Of a stretch of 64,000 nt of DNA, positions 8,506 through 17,855 are shown in pieces; position 1 is the stretch's first letter, and each line of letters begins with the position of its first letter. Made by a program: the position numbers and the translations under genes. The stretch is from NCBI GenBank assembly GCA_038234715.1, contig JBBQTD010000001.1, positions 1 to 64,000 on the forward strand, in the 5' to 3' direction. Origin of the DNA: SZAS-103 sp038234715. Its GTDB lineage: Bacteria > Pseudomonadota > Gammaproteobacteria > Xanthomonadales > Xanthomonadaceae. Under the pieces are notes generated by a model. The model was not told where the DNA came from and ran no database searches. It saw only the letters and a program-made list of their open reading frames with translations.

Positions 8506-8759
8506 TCTTTTTGCCGTTGTTGAGCCCGAGGACAAATGCGACTTTCGAACGGCAGCTATCTGGCCGCTCGATCGGTTAGTTGAATGCCCGCAGTTGGCCG
8601 ACTGGAGACGATCGCGAGAGACGCGCGGACTGTGGTGATCGTGAACAGTTCGCTGATCAAAGGCTGCCGGAACTTTCGGTCATGATCGCGGAAACCCAAC
8701 CCATCCCCGATGAGATTGCATCCAGGGCAACGCGTGCTGGTTCCCTGAAAGATTCGGGT

Positions 8760-8951
8760 GTCGGACTGGTAACAAGTCTCGAACCTCCGACCAACATTGG
8801 TCTTGTTTCGAGCGAAGGGACGATCGTCCTTGCGAGCCTAGATCCGGTTGCAATCGTGGTCTTCACGCCGCGCATCGCTGGGGCCGAGGTGACGTGGGAT
8901 TGCATCGGACGGCCCTCAAAGCACGTGCCAACGCTTTGTCGAAGACCGTGA
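8760..8951 (+). pseudogene. Possible C-terminal remnant of a type IV pilin
   Basis: The frame contains GTIVLASLDPVAIVVFTPRI followed by AEVTWDCIGRPSKHVPTLCR and a stop. The layout resembles the last beta strands and disulfide loop of type IVa pilins (x-T-W-x-C ... K-x-x-P-x-x-C-R). No prepilin leader (FTLIELM-type) is found upstream in any frame. If correct, this is a broken pilin or a silent pilin cassette. The match is motif-level only. Confidence 0.35.
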
Positions 8952-9234
8952 TAGCAAACGCCGGAGCATCGGCAAGTGACGTTGTGCCGGAACCGTGGAG
9001 CTCCCAATCGGACTTGGCCTAACGGCAGCTCAAGCTGGATTGCGGCTGTCGGCGCGCTGATCATCTGTTTCCGGAATCGTGATCATGTTTGGCAGCGCGC
9101 GCGCAAAGAGCAATTTCTCGCGCGCGCCGGGGACTCCTGCAGCAGTCCGTTTCTTCACCGTGACCATCGACACTGGCGCAACGCCCCGTCGCCTGCGCAA
9201 ATGCGCGATTGCCCGCCCTGACCGGAGAACCGCC

Positions 9235-10005
9235 ATGAAGTGGAAGATTGCCGCAACCGCGCTTGTGCTTGCCATGTCGATGGCAGGAATTTCCAGCGCC
9301 CAGGTCCCGATTCCTCCGTACGTTGCAGCCGCAGTCGCCGATCCGTCGCGCGGCGCGGATGCGTCCATCGATGCACGCCGCAAGGTTGCTGAAATCACCG
9401 CGTTCGCGGGCATCAAGCCGGGCGATCGCGTGCTGGAGCTGATCCCGGGCAGTGGCTATTTCACCCGCGTCTTCAGCAAGGTGGTCGGAGCGAGAGGCCA
9501 TGTGTATGCGGTGTGGCCGGATGCGTACAACAAGGAATCGGGCGACGATTCGGACAAGTTGCGCAAGCTCGGCACACAGCCGGGTTACACGAACATCAGC
9601 GTCGACGTCCAGCCCGCTGCGCAGCTCAGGGCACCGAAGCCGCTGGACGTCGTGTTCACCTCGCAGAACTACCACGACTATCCCGACAAGTTCATGGGTC
9701 CGACCGATCCTGCATTGCTGAACAAGGCGGTGTTCGCGGCGCTCAAGCCGGGCGGCGCTTTCATCATCGTCGATCACGTTGCCGAGGCAGGTTCAGGCCT
9801 GCGCGACACGGATACGCTGCATCGCATCGATCCGGACATTGTGAAGGCGCAGGTGACCGCTGCGGGCTTCAAGTTCGAAGGCGCAAGCGAGGTGCTGCGC
9901 AACCCGGCGGACTCGCACAAGGTGAAGGTGTTCGACCCGACGATCCGCGGCCACACCGACCAGTTCGCGTTCAAGTTCCGCAAGCCGTTGACGGCTTCGC
10001 ACTGA
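9235..10005 (+). CDS. Exported class I SAM methyltransferase-like protein
   Basis: The start is set at ATG 9235, preceded by CGGAGAACC; the open frame extends 52 codons further up without support. The 256-residue product has a clear signal peptide (MKWKIAATALVLAMSMAGIS, cleaved near SSAQ). It also has a Rossmann methyltransferase core with motif I LELIPGSGYFTRVF, a DVVFTSQNYHDY strand and LKPGGAFIIVDH as motif III/IV. A secreted SAM-dependent enzyme is puzzling because the periplasm lacks SAM. Homologues of this exported family are common in Proteobacteria, but no reaction is established that I can name. Confidence 0.8.
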   Translation: MKWKIAATALVLAMSMAGISSAQVPIPPYVAAAVADPSRGADASIDARRKVAEITAFAGIKPGDRVLELIPGSGYFTRVFSKVVGARGHVYAVWPDAYNKESGDDSDKLRKLGTQPGYTNISVDVQPAAQLRAPKPLDVVFTSQNYHDYPDKFMGPTDPALLNKAVFAALKPGGAFIIVDHVAEAGSGLRDTDTLHRIDPDIVKAQVTAAGFKFEGASEVLRNPADSHKVKVFDPTIRGHTDQFAFKFRKPLTASH

Positions 10006-10178
10006 TTGCGCGGAAGCAAGGCGTGGCGGCTGAAAGGAGGTGAATTCGCAGGCCGCCCGGTGAGCCGGGTCGTCAAGGCGATGGCCGCTCCCGGGTAAGC
10101 CGCGCACGCGTCCGGGCCCTCGGTCATTGATGTCCGAAAACGGCGAGTGTTGCGCCCGCGACGGTGGCACGATAGCGC

Positions 10179-11642
10179 ATGCCTTACGAGTCCATGCCTT
10201 CCGCCGCCATCTGCGATCGCGCGCGCGCCGCGAAGGATCCGCGCTTCGACGGGCTGTTCTTCACCGCGGTGCGCAGCACGCACATCTATTGCCGGCCGGT
10301 GTGTCCCGCGCCGACGCCGAACCGCCAGAACATCGCGTACTACCCGACTGCGGCCGCGGCGACCGCAGCTGGGTACCGCCCTTGCCTGCGTTGCCGCCCC
10401 GAACTGTCCCCCGAAGCGTACGCGCGTGGTGGCGAGGAAACGGTGCAGCGTGCGCTGGCGCTGATTTCGGAAGGCGCGCTGCAGGACGCGTCGATCGAAG
10501 CGCTCGCGACGCAAGTCGGAATCGGCTCGCGCCAGTTGCGCCGCGTGTTTCTCGCGCGCACCGGTGCGACACCGATCGCGGTGCACACGACGCGGCGGTT
10601 GTTGCTCGCGAAACAGTTGCTTACCGAAACCACGTTGCCGGTGACGCAGGTCGCATTGGCAGCCGGCTTCAACAGCCTGCGACGCTTCAATGCGGCATTC
10701 GTCGAAGGCTGCGGCATGCCTCCCACTGCGATCCGCCGGCAGCGCAGCGAGGCGCCCAGTGGTGCGCTGGTGTTGCGGCTGGGCTATCGGCCGCCGCTGG
10801 ATTTTCCAGCGATGCTCGGGTTCCTCGCACGGCGCGCGATTCCCGGAATCGAGCGTGTCGATGCGAACAGTTACGAACGCGTCGTCGGTGCGCCGGATGC
10901 GTCGACATGGGTGCGGGTGCGTGCGGACCCGGTGAGGCCCGAGTTGCGGTTGGAAATCTCCGCGGTCGATCCGCGCGCGATCCCGGATATCGTGCGGCGC
11001 GTGCGCCACATGTTCGACCTGGATGCGGATCTCGCAGCGGTGCATGCGCTGTTTCGCGAAGAGCCGCTGCTCGCGAAAGCGATCAGGAAACGGCCGGGAC
11101 TGCGCGTTCCGTGTGGATTCGATGGGTTCGAGATCGCGGTGCGTGCGGTGCTTGGCCAGCAGGTCAGCGTCGCTGGAGCGACCACGCTTGCGCGACGGGT
11201 TGTGGACACATACGGCGCATCGCGCACACAGGCGCGCGATGGCCTGGATCGGTCGTTTCCGACGCCCGAGCGCCTGCGCGATGCGCCTCTGGAAACGATC
11301 GGCCTGCCCCGGTCGCGTGCTGCCACGTTGCGTTCCCTGGCCACGGCGGTAATCGATGGACGCGTCGCATTCGGTGCCGGACAGCGCCTTGACGCGTTCG
11401 TCGAGCGCATGACTGCATTGCCCGGCATCGGCGCGTGGACCGCCCACTACATCGCGATGCGCGCACTCGGTCATCCGGATGCGTTCCCGGCCGGCGACCT
11501 GGTGTTGCAGCAGATGCTTGGGGACGGCGCGCGCCTGAGCGAGCGCGCGACGGATGCGCGATCGCAGGCATGGCGACCGTGGCGCGCATACGCGGTGCTG
11601 CACCTGTGGCAGCTGGCAAACGACATGAAGGAGAAGCCCTGA
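10179..11642 (+). CDS. alkA: Ada/AlkA fusion: DNA-3-methyladenine glycosylase 2 with Ada and AraC domains
   Basis: A 487-residue protein for alkylation damage. The N-terminal Ada metal-binding domain has its four zinc cysteines (C38 and C42 in YCRPVC; C69 and C72 in CLRC). C38 is the expected methylphosphotriester acceptor. An AraC-type helix-turn-helix region follows (about 85-175), then an AlkA N-terminal domain and a helix-hairpin-helix glycosylase domain containing LPGIGAWTAHYIAMR and the catalytic-Asp region FPAGDLVL. The protein should excise alkylated purines and, when methylated, activate transcription. Its stop overlaps the start of the next gene (TGATG), so the pair is translationally coupled. 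Confidence 0.92.
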   Translation: MPYESMPSAAICDRARAAKDPRFDGLFFTAVRSTHIYCRPVCPAPTPNRQNIAYYPTAAAATAAGYRPCLRCRPELSPEAYARGGEETVQRALALISEGALQDASIEALATQVGIGSRQLRRVFLARTGATPIAVHTTRRLLLAKQLLTETTLPVTQVALAAGFNSLRRFNAAFVEGCGMPPTAIRRQRSEAPSGALVLRLGYRPPLDFPAMLGFLARRAIPGIERVDANSYERVVGAPDASTWVRVRADPVRPELRLEISAVDPRAIPDIVRRVRHMFDLDADLAAVHALFREEPLLAKAIRKRPGLRVPCGFDGFEIAVRAVLGQQVSVAGATTLARRVVDTYGASRTQARDGLDRSFPTPERLRDAPLETIGLPRSRAATLRSLATAVIDGRVAFGAGQRLDAFVERMTALPGIGAWTAHYIAMRALGHPDAFPAGDLVLQQMLGDGARLSERATDARSQAWRPWRAYAVLHLWQLANDMKEKP

Positions 11643-12148
11643 TGTGGTTCGACGCATTCGACACAAAGATTGGTGTGGTGACGGTCGCGGCCGATGCTTC
11701 CGGCCTGCGCTATGTCCTGTTTCCCCACAACAAGTACGATGCTCCGAACCGCGACGAATGGACGCCTAATGCAGATGCCTTGCGCGAACCACGGGAACAG
11801 TTGCTTGCGTACTTCGCGGGGGCGCGCACCACGTTCAACTTGCGGCTTGCGCCGCAGGGAACGACGTTTCAGCTGATGGTGTGGAAGGCGCTTGCGCGAA
11901 TTCCGTTCGGCCAGACGCGCAGTTACGCGCAGATCGCAATGCAGATCAGTGCGCCGACCGCGGTGCGTGCGGTTGGGGCGGCGAACGGACGCAACCCGCT
12001 GCCGATCGTGTTGCCGTGCCATCGCGTGATTGGGGCCGATGGAAGCCTGACGGGATTCGGCGGGGGGTTGCCGCTGAAGCGGTTTCTGTTGGAACACGAG
12101 GGGGCGAATGGGCAACGGCCGCTGCTACCCACGCGCATGCTGGCGTAA
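11642..12148 (+). CDS. ogt: Methylated-DNA--protein-cysteine methyltransferase
   Basis: A 168-residue suicide repair enzyme that transfers the methyl group from O6-methylguanine to its own cysteine. The active-site motif PCHRV is present with Cys126. The helix-turn-helix with the arginine finger (YAQIAMQISAPTAVRAVGAA) and the C-terminal GGLPLKRFLLEHE are typical. The start at 11642 overlaps the stop of the Ada/AlkA gene by one base, which excludes the longer open frame. The pairing gives base excision and direct reversal from one transcript, probably under Ada-type autoregulation. Confidence 0.93.
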   Translation: MWFDAFDTKIGVVTVAADASGLRYVLFPHNKYDAPNRDEWTPNADALREPREQLLAYFAGARTTFNLRLAPQGTTFQLMVWKALARIPFGQTRSYAQIAMQISAPTAVRAVGAANGRNPLPIVLPCHRVIGADGSLTGFGGGLPLKRFLLEHEGANGQRPLLPTRMLA

Positions 12149-12180
12149 GAAGAGGTCTTCGCTCGTGCTTTGGCAATTTT

Positions 12181-12284
12181 CGATCATGGTTCGACAGGCT
12201 CACCACGAACGGAAATCAAGTCAGCACTGCACGCATTCCTTCGGCAGCACCGATCATGGTTCGACAGGCTCACCACGAACGGAA
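12181..12284. repeat. Two direct copies of a dispersed 34-bp repeat
   Basis: The segment beginning CGATCATGGTTCGACAGGCT and ending CACCACGAACGGAA occurs at 12181-12214 and again at 12251-12284, a 70-bp period. The spacer and the sequence after copy 2 are also related (GCATTCCTTCGGCAGC), so this is a partial tandem duplication. The GTTCGACAGGCT/ACCACGAAC core is a dispersed palindrome-type repeat known from many proteobacterial genomes. It lies between the convergent ogt and NTF2-like genes. Confidence 0.8.
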
Positions 12285-12290
12285 GCTGCA

Positions 12291-12911
12291 TCAGCGCTGT
12301 GGGCATTCCTTCGGCAGCGACGCGACGAGTTTCGCGACGTCGTCCGCAGTTGCCGGATGCATCGGCCCCGCTCCGCCGTCGAACAGCACGCGCCACTGGC
12401 CGTCGGTGTCCTTGATCCAGGTCGAGATGAACTCGCCGATCCGGAATTGCTGTTTCGGGTTCGGACGCAGGTCCTCTATCCACGATGGGCCGCGGGAGAT
12501 CGCGAGATTGCCTTCTCCGCCGATGGTGACGATGCCGGGCGACCATCCGAGTTTGATCTGGCTGCCCTCGATGATGTCCTTCCAGCTGTCGACGACCGCG
12601 TCGCGTCCATGCGTGGGATCGGGCGACCCCGCATCGAACGCGGCTTTCGCATGGACGTGGCCGGCGAAGGCCTTTGCGTCATGGTGTTCGACCGACGCGG
12701 CGAAACTGCGCTCGCGATTCCAGACGACGCATTCGTCGGCGCTCATCGCAGGCTTCGGGGCGGCTGCGGGTTGCGCTGGTGCCTTGGCCGCAACCTCTGG
12801 CTTGGCACGCGGCGCTGCAAACGCGAGCGGTGCAATCGCGAGAGGGGCAATTGCGAGGAGCAGTTCGGCGGCGACGACCATGGTGTTGCGCTGACGCATC
12901 GACAACTTCAT
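12291..12911 (-). CDS. Exported SnoaL/NTF2-like (DUF4440-type) protein
   Basis: The start is placed at 12911, where GGAGAATCCG precedes ATG. The 206-residue product has a signal peptide (MKLSMRQRNTMVVAAELLLA...) and an Ala/Pro/Lys-rich linker. A compact alpha+beta domain of the NTF2-like superfamily follows, marked by HDAKAFAGHVHAKAAF, GRDAVVDSWKDII and a C-terminal strand with TDGQWRVLFDGG. Such domains bind small hydrophobic ligands or act as unassigned enzymes; no catalytic function can be given. The aldo/keto reductase gene lies upstream on the same strand with a 135-bp gap. Confidence 0.75.
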   Translation of the reverse strand: MKLSMRQRNTMVVAAELLLAIAPLAIAPLAFAAPRAKPEVAAKAPAQPAAAPKPAMSADECVVWNRERSFAASVEHHDAKAFAGHVHAKAAFDAGSPDPTHGRDAVVDSWKDIIEGSQIKLGWSPGIVTIGGEGNLAISRGPSWIEDLRPNPKQQFRIGEFISTWIKDTDGQWRVLFDGGAGPMHPATADDVAKLVASLPKECPQR

Positions 12912-13046
12912 CGGATTCTCCAGTTGGACGGGCTGTCCGCTACGGCGGCTCCCGATCATCGTCGGTTGCCGGCCCGCGCGGATGTGCCGCAAGTCACCCG
13001 GACCATGCGCAAGCCCGCATGGGCGGGGATTCGCGGGATCTGGCAA

Positions 13047-14036
<990 letters not shown>

Positions 14037-14089
14037 TTTCCATCTCCCTGGAGTTGCAACGGCATTGATCCGGCATCGTCGGAGAACGA

Positions 14090-14782
14090 TCAGCCGCGGC
14101 GATGGCGCAGCGCGCGACGCGTGAGCCACTCCGAAGCCGCGAGCGCGCCCAGCGACAGGGCAACCGAGACGATCGCGAGCCGCCAGATCGCGGGTTCGCC
14201 GTTCGGCATCTGGGTCAGCGACTGGATCGCGAGTGCGATCGTGCGCGTCTCGCCCGGAATGTTCGAGACAAACGTGATGGTGGCACCGAACTCGCCGAGC
14301 GCCTTCGCGAATGCAAGCGTGGTCCCGGCAGCAATGCCCGGCAGGCTCAGCGGCAACAGCACGCGCCGGAAACGTTGCCACGGACCTGCGCCGAGGCTTG
14401 CAGCCATCTCGTCGAGTTCGCGCGGTATCGCTTCGATCGACAGCCGCACCGAGCGTACGAACAAGGGAAAGGCCATCACCGCCGCGGCAATCACCGCGCC
14501 GGTCCAGCGGAACGCGAAGCTGATGCCGAACCACGCCTCGAGCCGCGCGCCGATCGCGCCGTGGCGACCGAGCAGTACGAGCAACACGTAGCCGGTCAAT
14601 ACCGGCGGCAATACCAGCGGCAGGTGGACCAGCGCATCGAACAGGATCTTTCCGGGGAAATGCCAGCGCGCCAGGACGTAGGCAACCGCAACCGCGAATG
14701 GAAGTGCGACAACGATCGCCAGCGCCGCGACGCGCACCGACAATGCAATCGCATCGGCTTCCTCGGCGGTGAGCGCGATCAC
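14090..14782 (-). CDS. modB: Molybdate ABC transporter permease ModB
   Basis: A 230-residue inner-membrane permease with about five transmembrane helices. It has the cytoplasmic EAA-type coupling loop (DEMAASLGAGPWQRFRRVLL) and the ModB-type segment LAFAKALGEFGATITFVSNI. It should form the channel for MoO4(2-) or tungstate with ModA and an ATPase. modA lies 15 bp upstream on the same strand. The expected ATPase gene modC does not follow; an aldo/keto reductase is there instead. Confidence 0.93.
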   Translation of the reverse strand: MIALTAEEADAIALSVRVAALAIVVALPFAVAVAYVLARWHFPGKILFDALVHLPLVLPPVLTGYVLLVLLGRHGAIGARLEAWFGISFAFRWTGAVIAAAVMAFPLFVRSVRLSIEAIPRELDEMAASLGAGPWQRFRRVLLPLSLPGIAAGTTLAFAKALGEFGATITFVSNIPGETRTIALAIQSLTQMPNGEPAIWRLAIVSVALSLGALAASEWLTRRALRHRRG

Positions 14783-14797
14783 ACCGTGCGCACCGCG

Positions 14798-15565
14798 TCA
14801 GCGTCCGTCGGTGAAGCCCGCTGCGCGAAAGATCGCGACGGCCTGCCTGTCGCGCAGGAACGCGAGAAACTCTGCAGCCGTCTTCGGATCGGCCGCAGTC
14901 GTGCGCGCAGCCGGATACAGAATCTTATCGTGGGTCTTCTCGTCGAATGTCGCCACGACTTTCACGCGTGGTTCGGCGCGCGCGTCGGTGAGGTACACGA
15001 TGCCCAGCGGTGTATCGCCGCGCGCGACGTATTCAAGCGTTGCGCGCACGTTCTCACCCTGAGCGAGGTGGGCGGACACCGCGTCCCACAAGCCGAGTTT
15101 CGACAGTGCCTGCTTCGCGTATTTCCCGGCCGGCACGCTGGAGGTTTCCGCAACGGCGAGGCGACCCTGGCCGAGGGCCGCAAGAAAGCGTACTCGCTTG
15201 CCAAGGTCAATCGACGGCGGGGTGGATGCCGTCGGCGCGACAAGGACCAGAGCGTTGCGGACCAGCACGAAGCGCGATGCGGGCTCGATGAGCTTGCGGT
15301 CCTGCAGGTAATCCATCCAGGCGTTGTCAGCGGAGATGAAGACATCGGCCGGCGCGCCCTGTTCGATCTGCTTGGCAAGCGCGGAACTCGCCGCGTACGA
15401 CACCGCGACCTTGGCGTGTCCGGCCGCTTCCCAGGCGTGTTCGACGCTGTCAAGGCTTTCACGCATGCTCGCGGCTGCAAACACCGTGAGGGGATGGTCG
15501 GCGGCGGAAGCCGCGACGCAGCAAAGCTGCAGCAACAGGCTAGCGATGCAGGACATCATGCGCAT
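14798..15565 (-). CDS. modA: Molybdate-binding periplasmic protein ModA
   Basis: A 255-residue substrate-binding protein with a signal peptide (MRMMSCIASLLLQLCCVAAS, cleavage near SAAD). Family motifs are TVFAAASMRESLD, SYAASSALAKQIEQGAPADVF and GIVYLTDARAEPRVKVV. It should bind molybdate in the periplasm and deliver it to ModB. Position 15565 was chosen as start because the signal peptide begins there; an in-frame ATG at 15601 would give an odd polar extension. modB follows after 15 bp. Confidence 0.93.
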   Translation of the reverse strand: MRMMSCIASLLLQLCCVAASAADHPLTVFAAASMRESLDSVEHAWEAAGHAKVAVSYAASSALAKQIEQGAPADVFISADNAWMDYLQDRKLIEPASRFVLVRNALVLVAPTASTPPSIDLGKRVRFLAALGQGRLAVAETSSVPAGKYAKQALSKLGLWDAVSAHLAQGENVRATLEYVARGDTPLGIVYLTDARAEPRVKVVATFDEKTHDKILYPAARTTAADPKTAAEFLAFLRDRQAVAIFRAAGFTDGR

Positions 15566-15783
15566 GGAGTTTGCCCCCGGTGACGCGGCAGGATAGCGCA
15601 ATCGATCAATTCGACGTCATCCTGGCATGGTCTCAGGGATCGCAACGCCCGTTCTCAGCTTTGTCGCCCCAGCGTTCCGGCCCAAAGAAAAACGCGCGCC
15701 GGGCAAGGGCGCACGTCCAGTTGTCTCAGGTTCGCAGTATCGCGCCCAGCGCCGGTCATTCCACGGCGGCTCGACGCGACGCC

Positions 15784-16113
15784 TCAGTGGATGGAAGGGT
15801 CGAGCCTGCGCAATGCGTCCCTGGTATTGGTGGCGCCGGTACGCTGGATGTCCTCTTGCGTGTAGACGCGCCCGGGATCTTTCGCGCATTCGACAGCGCT
15901 CTCGCTGCGGCGCGTCGTGATCGCGTGCAGGTGCGATCCGGTCTGGCGCAGGCAGAATGACTCGGCAGATTTCTCCGCCTCGGTCATCGGAGGTGCGTTG
16001 ACCTGGGTCTTCGCATTATCGTCGCCCATCATGGTCGACTGCGCGAATGCGACTGGCGCGCAAACCGCGACAAGAATCGAACCGAACAGCACGGGAAGCA
16101 GGTTCTTTTTCAT
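15784..16113 (-). CDS. Small exported protein ending in a TonB-plug-like motif
   Basis: A 109-residue protein whose start at 16113 is preceded by GGAGAACGCC. It has a signal peptide (MKKNLLPVLFGSILVAVCAP). A short mature region holds two cysteines (FCLRQTGSH and VECAKD), and the C-terminus contains YTQEDIQRTGATNTRDALRR. The last part resembles the first helix-turn of TonB-dependent-receptor plug domains (EDIxxTGATNxxDALRxLxP), but no barrel follows. It may be a small periplasmic protein in its own right; I cannot name it. Confidence 0.65.
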   Translation of the reverse strand: MKKNLLPVLFGSILVAVCAPVAFAQSTMMGDDNAKTQVNAPPMTEAEKSAESFCLRQTGSHLHAITTRRSESAVECAKDPGRVYTQEDIQRTGATNTRDALRRLDPSIH

Positions 16114-16384
16114 GGCGTTCTCCAACTCGAAGGTGACGGGGCCGACACTGGGCAGAGGATGGGACCCACGGCTCCTGGCATCCGGCTCCTGCAGTCCTTA
16201 TACGCCCCAGGGTCGTCCCATGGGGCAAAAACGGAATCCGCATTTAGCCGAGCGTCATTCGTCTGAACGGGGTCGAAAGCACGCGCCGAGGGCGACAACC
16301 GGGCACCCGCTCCATGGCTCCTTTTCTGGAGGGTGAAGGGCTGGGCACACAGCGTTCAGGCATCTGCGATCGGGAGACGTCCGG

Positions 16385-17752
16385 CTACATCGCTGCGGCC
16401 AGCTTGCGCACGCAAGAGCGATAACGCGCAGCGATGCGTTCAGCAGCGTGATGACGGCCGTCGGCGACCAAGCGACGCCCGGCGATGTGCACTTCCTGGA
16501 TGAGGTTGTGGTTGCCACTGAACACCCAACTGTCGATCAGGCTGCGGGCATCGCGCGCCACGAGTTGCGGCGCTTCCCCATCGAGCACGATCCAGTCTGC
16601 GCGACACCCCTGCGCGAGTGCGCCGACCGCTGCGCCGGTGCCGGCGCGCGCACCGCGCAAGACGCCCTGCAGCAAGGTCTCGCCGACCGAGCGCGTGCGC
16701 ACGTCGGCAGCGACGTTGCGGCTGCGCGTGAGCAGCCGCTGCCCGTACTCGAGCCAGCGCAACTCCTCGACCGGCGATACCGAAATGTGCGAATCCGAAC
16801 CGATGCCCCACGCGCCGCCGGCATCCAGATAGTCGCGCAATGGAAACAGGCCGTCGCCGAGATTCGCCTCGGTGGTCGGGCACAGCGCGACGGTCGCTCC
16901 GCTCGCGGCGAGCCCGCGCAGTTCGGCAGCGTCGAGGTGGGTCGCATGCACGAGCGTCCACGTCGCGTCGACGGCTGCGTGGTGGAGCAGCCACTGCACT
17001 GGACGCGCACCGCGCATCGCGACGCATTCGTCCACTTCTGCGGTCTGCTCGGAGATATGGATGTGTCTGGGCATGTCGGATGGCAACGCGGCCAGGACCG
17101 CGGCGAGTGCGTCCGGGGGCACCGCGCGCAGGCTGTGAAATGCGACTCCGACGCGCAAGAGTCCGTCCTCCCCGGCGCGCAATGTCTGGACAAGGCGCAA
17201 GAAAGCGTCGACCGCATGACCGAAGCGCGCCTGCCGTGGCGACAAGGCGCGCCCATCGAAACCGCCTTGCATGTAAAGGACCGGCAGCAGGGTCAGGCCG
17301 ATGCCGGTTTCCCGCGCGGCGGCGATCAACGCGCGCGACATCGTCGCCGGATCGGAATACCGCATGCCGTCCGGTGCGTGATGGAGGTAGTGGAACTCGC
17401 AGACCTGGGTGTAACCGGCCTGCAGCATCTCGACGTAGAGCTGTGCCGCGATCGCCTGCAGGTCGTCCGGTCCGATCGTTGCCGCGAACGCATACATCGT
17501 CTCGCGCCAACTCCAGAAACTGTCGCCTTCGCCACTGCGGTGTTCCGCGAGGCCTGCCATCGCACGCTGGAACGCATGCGAATGCAGGTTGGCGATTCCC
17601 GGTAGCGCCCAGCGGACCTTGCCCGCGCGTTCGCTGATTTCCGCTGGCGCCGCAAACAATCCGTCGGTGCCGCATCCGACTTGTACATCGCACGCCCAAC
17701 CGTCGGGCAGCCATGCATGCTCGGCACGCAGTCGCATCGGGGTCGTGTCCAT
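16385..17752 (-). CDS. hutF: Formimidoylglutamate deiminase HutF
   Basis: A 455-residue amidohydrolase-superfamily enzyme that converts N-formimino-L-glutamate to N-formyl-L-glutamate and ammonia in the five-step histidine degradation route. The metal-binding motif is NLHSHAFQRAMAG. Further ligand regions are QVCEFHYLHH, HIHISEQTAEV and GIGSDSHISVSPVEELRWLE. The start at 17752 was preferred; ATG 17737 (MRLRAEHAWLPDGW) is an alternative. It is divergent from hutI across about 100 bp. The other hut genes (hutH, hutU, hutG) are not in the window. Confidence 0.93.
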   Translation of the reverse strand: MDTTPMRLRAEHAWLPDGWACDVQVGCGTDGLFAAPAEISERAGKVRWALPGIANLHSHAFQRAMAGLAEHRSGEGDSFWSWRETMYAFAATIGPDDLQAIAAQLYVEMLQAGYTQVCEFHYLHHAPDGMRYSDPATMSRALIAAARETGIGLTLLPVLYMQGGFDGRALSPRQARFGHAVDAFLRLVQTLRAGEDGLLRVGVAFHSLRAVPPDALAAVLAALPSDMPRHIHISEQTAEVDECVAMRGARPVQWLLHHAAVDATWTLVHATHLDAAELRGLAASGATVALCPTTEANLGDGLFPLRDYLDAGGAWGIGSDSHISVSPVEELRWLEYGQRLLTRSRNVAADVRTRSVGETLLQGVLRGARAGTGAAVGALAQGCRADWIVLDGEAPQLVARDARSLIDSWVFSGNHNLIQEVHIAGRRLVADGRHHAAERIAARYRSCVRKLAAAM

Positions 17753-17776
17753 GACGGCAGCGTAGCGGCTGCCCGC

Positions 17777-17816
17777 CAGCTTGGCTACGATGCCCCGCTC
17801 AGCTTGGCTATGATGC
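17777..17816. promoter_or_regulatory. Direct repeat in the hutF/hutI divergent promoter region
   Basis: CAGCTTGGCTACGATGC (17777-17793) and CAGCTTGGCTATGATGC (17800-17816) differ at one base and start 23 bp apart, about two helical turns. They lie in the short gap between the divergent hut genes. Each carries a -10-like hexamer (TACGAT, TATGAT). This could be a duplicated regulator site or promoter. It does not look like the palindromic HutC operator known from pseudomonads. Confidence 0.45.
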
Positions 17817-17855
17817 AAGGCATGAGATCCATCATTGTTTCGAGCTGATCCCGCG

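Noticed and set aside
8657..9064. Minus-strand frame of 135 codons opposite the pilin-like remnant
   Set aside because: It is the complement of the plus-strand frame, which has the recognisable motifs; no start signal.
9774..11666. Long minus-strand frame opposite the Ada/AlkA gene
   Set aside because: Shadow of a well-identified gene on the plus strand.
16126..16384. Possible small gene or riboswitch between the plug-like gene and hutF
   Set aside because: No conserved aptamer pattern or coding signal was found in these 260 bases.
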